From assembly GCA_019614645.1 (NCBI GenBank), contig JABWDB010000009.1, positions 6,181,501 to 6,245,500 of the forward strand: DNA of 64,000 nucleotides. Reading direction: 5' to 3'. Each line of letters starts with the position of its first letter. Positions within the stretch are counted from its first letter, which is position 1. Both the position numbers and the translations under genes were made by a program. This document shows, in pieces, positions 23,060 through 33,954 of this stretch. The DNA is from Stratiolaelaps scimitus. Lineage: Eukaryota; Arthropoda; Arachnida; Mesostigmata; Laelapidae. Below the pieces are notes generated by a model. The model did not search any database. It saw only the letters and a list, made by a program, of their open reading frames with translations, and was not told the DNA's origin.

Positions 23060-25390
23060 TGACTCTCGCATACACCGGCAGATACAGACACACACACGTC
23101 GAGAACAGCCTAAGGTAGTAGGTAAGAAGGCATTCGCCTACTGTAGTACGCCTATGGTGAAACGTGTGGGTGGTTGACGTCCGCTAGTTCATATCGAATA
23201 TACGCTTGGTCTACTTATAGAGCGAGTGCGTAGAACTGATGATTATTTAATGATGTAGCTATATAATAAACGACGAAAAACAAACAACTGGCATTTAATC
23301 ATTATAAGAGCTCGCCACGCTCGTGAGGAATAATGTCAATTTTTGGATAGTCTGCGCAGTGTTGTTATTATTATGATTATTAGTATTATTATTATCCTCT
23401 ATAAGTGGCCTGTGTGTGCTCGTATCCAGGGGGAAATGACTTTGGAGCAGTATCCTGGCGGGCGGGCAGATGGTTGCAACGGCAGATTGGCAGCATTAAA
23501 AATGACGTAGAGTACCAGGACCACTCATTCAGTCATTCATTATTGTGCGAGGTGGCTGATTTCTCGCGACTCTCTTTGGCGACTCCTGCAAGTGCTTATC
23601 GGGTAGATATAGAATAGGCAAGAATGGAAAATTCCAACCGTCACAATCAGAATATCAAATAGCCATAAACATTGAGCACAGATCGGCTATATAATAGTAT
23701 ATTTGAATACATGCACTGGGGTTGATCTCTGAAATCCCAGATCAATGCCACCCGCCTGATCCCGACACCGAGTCATGGTGTTGGTTGCTTTCATCAAGCG
23801 TAAAACAAAAATTGGGTACAAGCCGCTCGCTTTTCAAACGAATTTCACAGTTAAGTCGTAGTTCGTTGCGAATATATTTATAGACATATATATATATATA
23901 TATTATAATAGAAAAATAATAAAATTATAATCCACCGTTCGATATTTCGAGTACCCCGTACGTTCGTCCGATCGAAGAGACCATGTGTACTATTTATTAC
24001 ACTAACCCGTAGCGAGACAGGGCAACAATGGCGAATTAGGCCACGCGAGCGTACGCACGCAATATAATGATATTACCTATGGTCCGTTAGCTAAACCGCC
24101 GGTTACAGTTCAGACAAAACTAGCGGCGATGTCCGAAACTATTATAATCATTGGCCGACGCAGGGGGTTTATCCGAAGAAGGGGGTAGTCCGAGGGGGTC
24201 CGAGGCGAAACATGTGCATAAGTGCGTACGCGAACTTCGTTGTCTGATTGACCCCAACCCTCTCCGGCTCAGTCACCGAGTGAGCAGTGGTGCCCCCGCT
24301 CAGAGCGGTGGCTGAATAACAACGTCCGTCTCTCGGCAGAGCAGAGCAGATTCTGTTTTCGAATATTGCTCGAAATAAATGGCCGTGCAGTTGTGTGCGT
24401 TTTGCACGTCGGACCGGCGGTGGCGACATGCCGGCGAAGGGTCGCTGCTGCTGCTGCTGCAGTTGTTGTTCGACGTCAGGCGGGCGGCTGGACGCGCGGC
24501 ACCGGTCAAAGGCGCCGGCTGGGAGAATCTCAGCATAGAAACACAAGACAAAAGGACGAAGGCTACTCGTAAACAAGTGAATTTGCATCGACACCGAGAA
24601 ATAGAACAAGGGATGAAGCTCGAGATGATGATGAGAGGCGGCCAAGAAACTAAAGCCAAGAAGAGAGATCGAGCTTCGCAATCACTTGATTTCGAATGCT
24701 TTTCTTTCTGCCGTTGTTACCGCCCGCTTCGCTGGCGTTTCCCAGCTGCGCCGATATGAAGCCGAATCCACCCAATGTGAGCGTACACACTTCTTCGCCG
24801 CGCCATCTCACCGTTACTGGATGCATTTTTTTGTTTGGTTGAATCTAACCACGGAAATCAAGTCAATTTAGGCGTATGCAGTTCTGCGATAGTTAAAATG
24901 GTTGGAGTGCGGATACAATAGCATCCACTATAGACTAAAGGGTAAGGAGAATGCTCAAGATCGAAGTGCCGTTATCGTTTGATAGTAGTAGTTTATTTAG
25001 TGGGCTATTCGAAATCGCCTGTGCTTCGTCGAGTATAATGCGCGTTGTGATACTTTTCAATATGCGAGACTAATGCTGTTTCGTGCCAGTATGAAATATA
25101 TATATATATAGAAAGATAAATGTCGGTTGTGGAAATGTTTGCTGATGAAATGCTGGTGATTGAAGAGGAGCGCCACCATCCGCATAGGGAAATAATCGCA
25201 GGTTTTCTTGAGCTAGTCTGGTGTCGGCGCCTTCCCCGAGGCCAATGTCCAGCGGGAATAGCGGATTTTTTGGTATCTTCAAATTTGGGACGTGTAGATT
25301 AATTCGGGCAGAAAATCGTTGTGCCTTTGTTTATTGGCCCTGGCCTTACGTTTCGATTGATTGTAGCAGCAACTTTGTGCGATTGTCTCC

Positions 25391-25397
<7 letters not shown>
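23060..25397. other. No gene recognised; mixed AT-rich and CpG-rich DNA
   Basis: 23.2-24.1 kb is AT-rich and empty apart from a TA tract and an ATT/TTA patch. 24.2-24.9 kb is GC-richer, with overlapping frames on both strands (170 codons minus, 126 plus) that show Leu or Gln runs from CTG triplets. No boundaries were seen. Confidence 0.45.
23886..23903. repeat. (AT)n microsatellite
   Basis: Short pure AT tract. Confidence 0.92.

Positions 25398-25437
<40 letters not shown>
25398..25437. repeat. (AT)20 microsatellite
   Basis: Pure AT tract of about 40 bp, the longest in the window, preceded by a TATATAC variant. Confidence 0.97.
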
Positions 25438-25440
<3 letters not shown>

Positions 25441-25824
25441 AGACGGCAATGATACTGAACGTTTATTTAGGCTTGTGAAGGCACCTAATGACAAGTGAAG
25501 GACACTTTACCTGACTGACTACACTGACACTTCACACGCTCCCCACCCTATGGTCATACAAATCACATCAAGTCGTTTCAATGAAAACGGGCCTTGACAA
25601 TCCGGCTGCCCATAACGTGGTTAGGATTCATTTTTTCATTGTTATAGTAATGGTGTTTAGTCCTTGGTCGAATTCGGCCATTCGTACACCTAAAACAGGA
25701 CAAGGGTCCAGGGCGCGCAACTTTTTACCCTAGCTTGCATCATAGATTGATATACAGACATGTTCGAAGTCACGCGAACGTTTTGTTCTGTGTCCTTGAT
25801 TCGTTCACTCTGCGACTTCTGAAG

Positions 25825-25963
25825 AGTCCGAATTCTAAACACGGTAGTTCAGATGGCCGGCTTCGGCCAACTCACGCAAACGAGTCTGCGGCGCTGGAGA
25901 CTCGTGGTCTCTACCAAGAGGTATTTACTATGTCACTTGAGTGCATTCTTCGAGACGTTCTAG
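25825..25963 (+). CDS. Candidate internal exon, protein not recognised
   Basis: The stretch is bounded by a pyrimidine-rich region ending CTTCTGAAG on the left and by CGTTCTAG|GTGAGT, a near-consensus donor, on the right. The frame is open throughout and gives about 46 residues, mostly polar, ending ALETRGLYQEVFTMSLECIL. It would start in phase 0 and end in phase 1. The frame also extends open to the left, to 25735. No domain was recognised and third-position bias is weak. Real exon or chance is undecided. Confidence 0.2.
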
Positions 25964-25969
25964 GTGAGT

Positions 25970-27747
25970 AATGACGTCGTTCTCGTTCAAGTGCTGGATA
26001 ATATTTTATCATTATCATTGCTATTCTCCTGCCCTCGAAGTTCTTAAGCCTTCCGGACTGTGTGTCTTCGCTGACGCCGCCTACCATTTGTACACAGTGC
26101 CCGCAGATCTACCTAGATCACTCTTCGTGTTTGCAGCGTGCTAATCAGTGCACAGTTGATTCCATCACCAACGTATTTAAGTATGAAACATGAACGGTGG
26201 ATAATCCAATTCCTTCTCGGCAACCTACAAGTCAAGTGGCAAACCCGTCCCCCGGCCAAGTGACGAAGTGCTCGTTTTCTAAAGTGCTCTTCTTGTTCTA
26301 AACAGCAACAACGAACGATTCTATGCAACGACTATTGTTGCTGTTATTGTTGTGGCGGGGTGAATTCCGCTCCTGTCTCCGCCACCAACTCAACTGCTGT
26401 TGCTGCTGCTGCCATAACGGAGCGAACTGGATCTTGCCTGCCGGGTTGGATAAAGCTATCGGCGGGTCGAATGCAACTGCGATTTCATATAGCCATCCAC
26501 ATATACACGAACAAACGCAACATAGAAACTTGCATTCTTCATCACCTCTACCTACTCTACCTGGACCACTCCCCCCCCACCCCCATCGGTCCTTCGTCTA
26601 CCTCAACGAAACGTCCCCCGCTGGATTTAGGTTCGTTACTGCTCAGGCTCCCTGCTCCCCGGCCTCTCTTCTTTTTCTTGTCGCGATTTAGCTTGCAGTA
26701 AATACACTATGTTTCACAATCGAGACAGATACAGCGAAGAAAAGATGTCAGAGAGAGAGAGAGAGGGGGGAAAGATCGAGGAAAGCAAGCGAGGACGAGA
26801 GATAGAGAAATCTTGCCGGTTTGTTGTCGTTGGCCACCCCGCCACCGCTACTTATTACCTACCGCTTGGTGGCTTCAGACCGCGGAGCGTTGAGTGGAAA
26901 CTATAAGAATTAGGCCCGACACTCGCTGCACCTTCTGCCATCCTTAGCGCACAGCAAAGGGTAGGGCAGAGCTTGGAGCGGCGTTGGGCACTAGCAAACT
27001 ATATAATACTATAATATCATATAGTAGAAAGAGCCACCAGCAAAACAGACGAACAACGAAATCGCCTTCGTCGTCCCGCTGCTGCCACCGTCGCGACGGC
27101 GGCCGCAGCATTCAGACGCATCATTTGTGCGGGCACGATCATGATGATGACGATGACGATCATCATACTCGACTCCCTTCCCCAGCTAGCTATGTATAGT
27201 ATAGTAGATATTGCTACGAGATACTCGGGGGAGAAAGTGCCAGACAGAGAGAGACAGAGAGAGAGAGAGGGACAGGACGAAAAGCGGAGAAAAAGCGACA
27301 GGCGTTTGCGGCGGATGGTGGCGTAGAGCAGAGCAGAGCAGCAGCAGCAGCAGCTTGGAGTTCGTGTGTGCGAAAAACCCACAAAATAAAACCGGTTTAC
27401 CCTCCAAAATCAGCCGCCGCCGCCGCTGCCGCGACCCCAGACGCAACAGCAACAGCGGCGGTGGCAGCAACAGCATCAATAGACGCCACATCAGCACCCA
27501 ACAGCAATAGCAGTAGCAGCAGCACGAGTAGACTAAAGCGGTGGAGAGACGCGACGCAGAAGCATTTGTTCTAGTCCTACTTCGGCCTGCCTTTCTGTAG
27601 GGACATTGGGCCGACGACGGGGGAGGGGGGGGCGGGGAGAAGAGGCTGCCGTTGCGGGAGTGTTGTGCAGGGTCTGTCCGACCAGGTAGGTCGAACTACG
27701 ATGGCGACTGGGCGGCAATCGCAGCCATCCATTGAATTTCAAGTCGT
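25970..27747. other. No gene recognised; GA- and CAG-rich DNA
   Basis: Includes a GA-rich stretch at 26749-26810 and another at 27245-27300, and CAG/GCA triplets at 27330-27530 that create Ser/Ala/Asn runs in open frames. CpG content rises from about 27.0 kb. No exon boundaries could be matched. Confidence 0.45.
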
Positions 27748-28050
27748 ATGTGCTTCGTCCTGTTTGCGATCGCCTCGCTGCTGCTGCTACTGCTGCTGTT
27801 GTTTTGTTGGCATGCTCACCACCCATCTCGCTGCGGCGCTATAGTCGTCGCCAATAGCGCCTGGTTTAGGAGCGCGCGCAGGGTGGTGGCGTTAGACGAA
27901 TCTGTCACTGGCGACATTTTGCTTACCTCTTCTGCTTGCGGCGTATGTAATACCCAGACCGACTCTCATCGAGCACGCAGCGTTAAGGCTAAACAAAGCC
28001 CATCCGGGCACGGCCTGGTCCAGCTGGTAGAGTCTACCCGAGTTAGCTGA
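27748..28050 (+). CDS. Possible small secreted-protein frame (100 codons)
   Basis: From ATG at 27748 the frame begins with a signal-peptide-like segment: a short start, a hydrophobic core of Ala and eight Leu, then Phe-Cys-Trp-His-Ala. A 75-residue polar region with several Cys follows before the stop. The Leu core is encoded by a CTG/CTA triplet run, so it may be a repeat artefact. The start context lacks a purine at -3. The minus strand of the same region carries a competing exon candidate, and at most one is likely to be real. Confidence 0.13.
   Translation: MCFVLFAIASLLLLLLLLFCWHAHHPSRCGAIVVANSAWFRSARRVVALDESVTGDILLTSSACGVCNTQTDSHRARSVKAKQSPSGHGLVQLVESTRVS
27927..28050 (-). CDS. Candidate minus-strand exon with a strong donor
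   Basis: On the minus strand a frame open for 41 codons after an in-frame TAG ends at CAGAAGAG|GTAAGC, a strong donor, in phase 1. The product contains LYQLDQAVPGWALFSLNAAC followed by a Gly/Arg-bearing end. Several AG acceptor positions lie at its 5' side (for example after CGGGTAG or CTACCAG), but the pyrimidine tract is poor. No family was recognised. It overlaps the plus-strand frame at 27748-28050. Confidence 0.18.
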
Positions 28051-28054
28051 CTAG

Positions 28055-30420
28055 CCGGCTGCGATTAGTCCAACGGAACCGCAGTATGACTCAGGCAGGA
28101 AGAAATTTCGCGGCAAAAAGAGATGGGACAAACGCGCGGTGGTTGAGCGGGTGGAGAGGAGGCTTCAAACAAATAACAAGCAACAACACGCTCATTCAAC
28201 ACGCGAGTTCGTTGCTTGCACTTGCGCCTAAGCGGTCCAACGAATAACGGATGGATAGGTTTGCCGGACCAACTGTGTTCCCATTGGGAAATGTCGCCTA
28301 GCGTAGTCCCGAAGCTCTAGTAAACTCTAGGAATACCGCACTTCTCGTCATGGCGCGTTTCACTGGTGCGAACTTGTTGACAGATCAATAAAGCTGGCCA
28401 TATATTGATTCCGGTGGTATTTACGGGCGCACCCGAATTAGAATTGCCCTTCATCTCGAATGTTCAGTCAGACTAGTTTAGTGTTGCTTGTTCAATCGTT
28501 GTTACATAGCTGTCTTTTTTTTTTGGCGTTTTCCCATGGCATGTCCCACCAATCGGAGTCGTATATAATTCTCGACCGGTGGTCAATCGTGTTCCATAAA
28601 CGTTTTCGAAATTTATAAGAAAAATCACAAAAATATGCTATGTAACACAGTTATGATATAAATCCACCACCGGCTCAAACGTGGCGCCATTTTCGAACGG
28701 GAAAGTCGGTCCGAACGGCGAACGCGGACGCGAGACAAGCGAGATTATCTGAGAAAATCCTTCTGCTTATGTAATCCCAATAGCCATAACCTCTTCCACG
28801 GTTGTTTTCGAGTGTGGCCTTCGAGACCAATTCAAAAAATGTTTTCCCTCATAAATATAAATAATGGATACTATAAAATCGGAGGAAGCCTACGCTTAAA
28901 ACATCAATTTTAGCAAGACTCTCATAGGTATTCGCTTGTTAGCGAACTGCTTGCGTATCTATGCTTCTAACGAAGGCCAGATACTCGAATCTGTCAAGCA
29001 ACACTGTCACTGTTCTACGTATATTATCGTAGATGGTACCAATCATCTAAGACACGAAATTGGCAAAAAAGGAAAAGTTAATTATCTTTTCCTGTTTCGA
29101 GTCGCTGGACACGCACAATGATTGAAATCGTTCGACAATCGGCGTTCAGGGCATTTGTAGCTGTAGGAATAATTATGTTTGTTGTCTGTTGTCGATGCGA
29201 TTTATGATACAAGCCGAGTTCGCCGATACAAGCGGCTTTTCTGAGTGTAAGCCTCATGGTGTATACAGGTAAGCACGACTTCTAGATACAATGGATATTT
29301 CCAATTTTGTATATGTGCCTTTTTTTGGTAGGAAAATGCTCAAGATCTGTATAGCATCTTGAGGCGATTTCATATTCGTTTTATCTTGAAACCTTAATGT
29401 TAGCTTGCTCTACGTTGAGATCATTTGAGCACATAGCCGCGATCCTGCGGGGATGGTAGATGTCATGGAGTCTTGTGGGGGTTCAATTTAGCTCAGGATG
29501 CAGCTCAACCGCGGTTGACATCCCACCTCTGCCCAAGTAAATCATATCGTTTATTGGCACTTTTATCAGGTAAATACGATACGATGTCAATAAAACTAGA
29601 ATATAATCCAATATAAAATAATAAGCAATTCATCTGGTGGTACTTGTACGTGTATGTGTGTGCATGTGCGTTAAGTTATCGAGAGAACTTTCCACTTCTG
29701 GGTCGTGATGCGACTGTCTGGCAGAGGACCCGACGATAAACGTGGAGCGCGATTCGAATTATACCAGGTCGATCCATTTGTTTATTTTCCTTCCAGACAG
29801 CGTTTCCTATTGCCCCTGAATTATGGTAACGGGCACAATCTAGGTCGTGCGCGTTACCCTTGTAATCGGGTTAACGACAAAGGCACTACTCTACAGAACA
29901 TTTCAATAGTTCGATTCGTGGTTAGGGAGGCGAAGTTATTCCAACCGTCGCGGCAGCGAAGGATATTTTCGGCTGGGACTTGCCCTCTGTACGCATCTGA
30001 ATAAAATACAACTATTTCATTCACAGCGGCCACTGAATCGTCAATGTTTAACTTGGTGATCTTTTTGCTCTATTGCATTGAAAACAAAAGAAAAACATTT
30101 TCGCAAAAGTCGATTCCGCCATATTCAAGCACAATTCACACCATAACCTAACTTCAAACAGCCATATATATCTATACTATATATATATACATATACTTAA
30201 TTATAACCCACTCAAATCAAAGATGATCATCTCCCATCCACTGACCGATACACAAATGCCAGCCAGTGGTCAATAAATAATCAACGACAAGACAGGAAGA
30301 CAAAGTCAAGATTATACAACGACTATTAACACCATACAACTAACACCAATAAAGGAGAACAAACTCTGCTGTTACGTCGCCGTTATATTATATAATATTA
30401 TAGTATAATACAATAATAAT
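28055..30420. other. No gene recognised; AT-rich plain DNA
   Basis: Stops are dense. The longest frames are at 28936-29121 and 29705-30004 (ATG at 29708, 98 codons, mixed composition). The latter contains a good acceptor-like stretch ending CCTTCCAG at about 29797. Neither is called. From 30121 to 30410 the plus strand is strikingly poor in G and rich in A and C. Confidence 0.5.
30163..30197. repeat. Imperfect (TA)n tract
   Basis: TA-rich run with C interruptions. Confidence 0.85.
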
Positions 30421-30424
30421 TGAC

Positions 30425-31363
30425 TCTACGTTTATTGGACTCGACGACGATCGGGTTGGCCGCTGCCGTGGGTGGCGAGATCGGCGAGGCGCGCCTTAAC
30501 GAACCCCTGTTGGCATCAACAGCAAAACTAGTTTGAGTTAAAATCGGGTTATAGCTGGCGAAGGCCGCCGCCGCCGCCAATGACGAGCGAACTTTCGCGG
30601 CGTCACAAGCAAAACCGGTTTTCCCTTGCGAGTGAACTGTTTCTCTCTTCAATAATCGCTTTTCTTGTTTTCGTCCTGGTCTATCGCTCGCTTCCCGCTA
30701 GGTAAATACCCGTGAATGTCCCACGTGCATTTACCCAGCGACGGAGCGGCTGCCGCCGCCGTTGCTGCTGGTGGCAGCGGGCGGCTGACTGATTCTAGGC
30801 CGCCTAGGAGCCACACAACAGAAAAGCGAACGAACGCGAGACAACATCGACGGAGGCAACATCGCCTGATGCTGCCGCCACTCGTGCTTGTGATGCAGCC
30901 GCGTGCATTTTATTTTTAGCCTTTAACGGGCCGCACCGCGTCGTACCGGGACTATAACAACAGCAGCAAACTATGCGTAGAGAACTATGAGAATGAGAGA
31001 GTAAACGGAATACCCCAGATCGAGACCTTCCCCCCCAATCCCACGCCCCTGACCATCCTGTCCGACCGATTCCCCGTCGCCTCGAGTTCGCCTGGCCTTC
31101 TCTTTCTCTCGCTCTATCTCTGTCTCTCTCTCCCTTGCTAGTTTCAATGGTCTGAGTCGTGCTTCAAGCAGTGACGATGATCGCTGCTCGCCGTCGCAGA
31201 TCAACAAGGCCCACTGCTTCTAATGGTGATTCTTGCATGTCTGCCTACAGTGCTAGCTAGCTACCTGCCTGCTTGCTTGGCGCCGCCGACGACGAGTCCG
31301 TCTGGCAAGTCCCCTTGGCTTCGAAATTTACCCCCCAAAGGCCACTCATTGTAGTCCGCTAGG
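30425..31363. other. CpG-rich block, possible promoter or 5' UTR
   Basis: CpG, GCC and GCT content rises sharply after the AT-rich plain. Open frames here are short and compositional. The block leads directly into the well-placed ATG at 31364, so a promoter or leader for that frame is a reasonable inference. Confidence 0.28.
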
Positions 31364-32041
31364 ATGGCCACCGGACCTACTCGCTATCTACCACCAGCCA
31401 CAAGTACCGAGATCGCTAACTGGTTATTGCTTGTTGTTCACGCGGATGATCTTGTTCATCGCCATCATCAATACAAACAACATCACCGCCGGCGGCAGCA
31501 GCAGCAGCAACATCATCCAAGCAGGGTGATGACGAGATGGTGCTGGCTCGAAAAACAAAGTAAGAGAAAACCCGTTTTCGTCGATTGTAGCCTTCCTTCT
31601 GCCTGGTTACGTCTCATCGTCATCACCGTCATACATAGGCAGGGTTGGCGACGCGAGAACACCATATGTGATCGTATGGACGTGTCCATTTCGATTTTCA
31701 CCGCCGCTTCGAGGGGGGGGGTTCAAAGGGGGTGGCCGTGCATCAGGAGGGGGGCTGTGCATCGCAACGATAACAGCGGACAACGGAACGGGCAACCAAG
31801 TGGTTCAGACGAATGGTTCAAAACGAACGGTCCCATAGGGGCAGGCTCGATGGAGAACCGGTATTTACGGGTAATTCCTTTCGAGGTCTATGACTCGAGC
31901 GTCACCAATAACTGGCCAGTTCTCACAAGTGACAAATACGAAGAAAGAGAGAGAGGGAAGGAAAGAGATGCACGGCTGGGGCATCCTGTTTTTCTTTTCT
32001 TTCGACCTGAAATACAACTGCTACTATTTCTAGAGAAGTAG
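31364..32041 (+). CDS. Candidate coding start; 225-codon frame with an early donor
   Basis: GCTAGGATGGCC at 31364 has a purine at -3 and G at +4, the strongest start context noted, with an in-frame stop three codons upstream. The frame stays open for 225 codons, long for this composition. The first 65 codons end at AAACAAA|GTAAGA (31559), a good donor in phase 1, so the true coding part may be only 31364-31559. That segment has a short hydrophobic stretch (IANWLLLVVHADDLV), then His/Gln/Arg runs from CAN triplets. The remainder is polar with Gly/Arg-rich sequence from a G-run patch. No domain was recognised. It follows a CpG-rich block. Confidence 0.25.
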   Translation: MATGPTRYLPPATSTEIANWLLLVVHADDLVHRHHQYKQHHRRRQQQQQHHPSRVMTRWCWLEKQSKRKPVFVDCSLPSAWLRLIVITVIHRQGWRRENTICDRMDVSISIFTAASRGGVQRGWPCIRRGAVHRNDNSGQRNGQPSGSDEWFKTNGPIGAGSMENRYLRVIPFEVYDSSVTNNWPVLTSDKYEERERGKERDARLGHPVFLFFRPEIQLLLFLEK

Positions 32042-32049
32042 CACATTTA

Positions 32050-32324
32050 AATGTACAATGTGCGCCTCCGAACCGGATTGGTACACGTCCGCTTTTGTGT
32101 GAATCTGTCTGTTATTTCTGCTGCGGCTGCTGCTGCTGTTACTGCTACTTGTGTCGCCACCGCTGCGCTTGTTACGGGCGCGCAAAATTTGTCGCGAACT
32201 CGTTCTCGAAGCGGGGCCTACCGGTGGCGCGGGGACACGGCTGGCAGACGTTTTGATCGCGGCGAAAATTAAACGCTGGCGGTGGGAATTTAAACGGATT
32301 TTTAAATAGCACTCAACCTGTGTC
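32050..32324. other. No gene recognised
   Basis: Triplet-dotted DNA (GCT/GCC) with overlapping frames on both strands and no boundaries. Confidence 0.45.
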
Positions 32325-32355
32325 AATCGCAAACATGCGGCGCATGTTTGCGATT
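32325..32355. repeat. 31-nt near-perfect dyad (15-bp arms, 1-nt spacer)
   Basis: AATCGCAAACATGCG is followed by a single G and then its exact reverse complement. This is the most precise dyad in the window. With a one-base spacer it cannot form a stable hairpin loop without unpairing, so it reads as a symmetric protein-binding site or a local inverted duplication. Confidence 0.93.
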
Positions 32356-32359
32356 TGTC

Positions 32360-33361
32360 CGCGGGATGCGTACAGCCACTCTGGCTAGCTTCGGCCTAAA
32401 AGCCTTCTACCTGCTGCCAAAAACTGCTACTTGTCCAGAGGCAGCAGAAACAACCTGTTTAGCGCTTTTTTGCTCATTCGCTTAGTCGAGATGAGTGCCA
32501 CTCATTGCATAGTTAGCGTGCTCGTCAGACGGCATAGCCTAGTAATCGTCGAAAAGTACCTGCCGAGCCAACGGACGCAACGGTGACCAGCCCAAACGAG
32601 TATCGCACTTTTGACGATTTTGTACGTGCTCTCATTCCATGATTTCTTCGCCGCCCGAAGTGCTGCGTTCGCCTGCCTCCTGTGTGCGTGACTCCATTGG
32701 GGCGGCAGCTAGATCGCGCTGTCCTGTGATGTGATCGCTGATTGCTACCATCTCGAACGCGGTTGTCGTTTGCCGCGTGACAGGTATACGAGAGCGGAAC
32801 AGGCAGCAAGAATACACATGGGCGTTCATCTTTATTTGTTTATTTAATTGCTAATCTATGTCCCCTTAAAACGATTGAGATACAGTGCTGTCGCACTACT
32901 CCTGCTCGACTTCTGCTTTGTCAGCGTTGCAGACGCGAAGCAAGAGAGAGCGAACGAACCTGACGTCGCATCGAAACAAAAATCCGCAAAAATCAATAGC
33001 AATATCCCATAGGTCGGCGATGGTAACCGTGAAGCAATATGCCACGATATAGATAAATATAATTTATGTGGGCGTTGCCCCTTGTATACTGTTACTTTTA
33101 TGATAATCAAAACATTGATGTAAAGAATGTCGTTTCCAGAAATCAGTAGCATTTGAAATAATCCATGAGACGACACTTTTTCGCTATTATTTTTACGAGA
33201 ACTTAAGCGTTGTGATAAGACTGCAGTTCCGTTAATAAACCAAACCTTGTATTGTATAGATATATGCCACTAAGTTTTGTCTAATAAAAATTTAACTATC
33301 TAGTAGTAAGGTATACAGGCGTGCGTAGCTATCGAAGCTGATATATTGTATTTATTTGCAG
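32360..33361. other. No gene recognised; plain unique DNA
   Basis: Short frames on both strands only. The last 100 bp become AT-rich and end in TTTATTTGCAG, a near-consensus acceptor that abuts the next feature. Confidence 0.5.
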
Positions 33362-33951
33362 CAAATCAATGCTGCGACCAGCGTCTCTACCCCCATCGAC
33401 TCTCTACAACATCTTCCATTTTTCGGACATAGAAGACAAAGCACGTGGAACGTTGAATATATACGCGGCCGGGGTTGAGAGGCGGGCACTCCGCAATGTT
33501 TTATGGTACAACATAGACAAACTGATACAATTCGCGTACGGTCATATTCACCCCGGGGGATACAACTCAACTCAACAGTCACCGGAAACGAACAAAGGCA
33601 CAAGTGCAGCCTCCAAATCGGCATCATTTTCAGCACACCTACAAACGAAATTGTCCTCTTCTGTACAATCATACTAGATCAAGTGGAGTTAGGGAGAGAC
33701 ACCCAGTGGTCGTTACTCGCCTCCACTTCAACTAAGTCCTGCCACACTGGTCGCTGTCTATGAAAAAACCAAAGTATAACGGAAACATACAAATCGCTGG
33801 AAATCAATATTCAGCTGCAGATCTCAATTCGTCCGGCAATCGCCACACGTTGTCTCCCCGTGGCCATCTGTCCCTGATGGACTCGCAGCCGCAGCGAGAC
33901 AAGCAACAACAAGAACAGCAAACGAAATCAGCATTGACACAACGTCACTGA
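33362..33951 (+). pseudogene. Protein-like stretch with two frame changes, family unknown
   Basis: A clean acceptor (TTTATTTGCAG) is followed by a frame running from 33369 to 33677. It reads coherently up to about 33555 (for example RALRNVLWYNIDKLIQFAY). After the CCCCGGGGG run near 33553 a second frame, open at 33503-33763, becomes the more protein-like one, with alternating hydrophobic residues suggesting beta strands (CSLQIGIIFSTPTNEIVLFC). At 33760 a third frame opens with ATGA overlapping the stop, and runs to 33951 with a Gln/Asn/Ser-rich product. Each change has the direction expected from loss of one base. It could be a decayed gene or integrated element, or a real exon carrying sequence errors at homopolymers. 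No family was recognised. Confidence 0.27.
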
Positions 33952-33954
33952 AGC

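Noticed and set aside
28005..28080. TGGTCCAGCTGG, a match to the tRNA/SINE A-box pattern
   Set aside because: No B-box (GGTTCGANTCC type) follows at a suitable distance and no cloverleaf can be drawn.
28936..29121. 61-codon frame containing Val-Asp-Gly-Thr-Asn, recalling retroelement esterase domains
   Set aside because: It has no ATG start. The resemblance is a single short motif, and flanking DNA has dense stops.
29708..30004. 98-codon plus frame from an ATG with an internal acceptor-like site
   Set aside because: Chance length, no donor, and no domain recognised.
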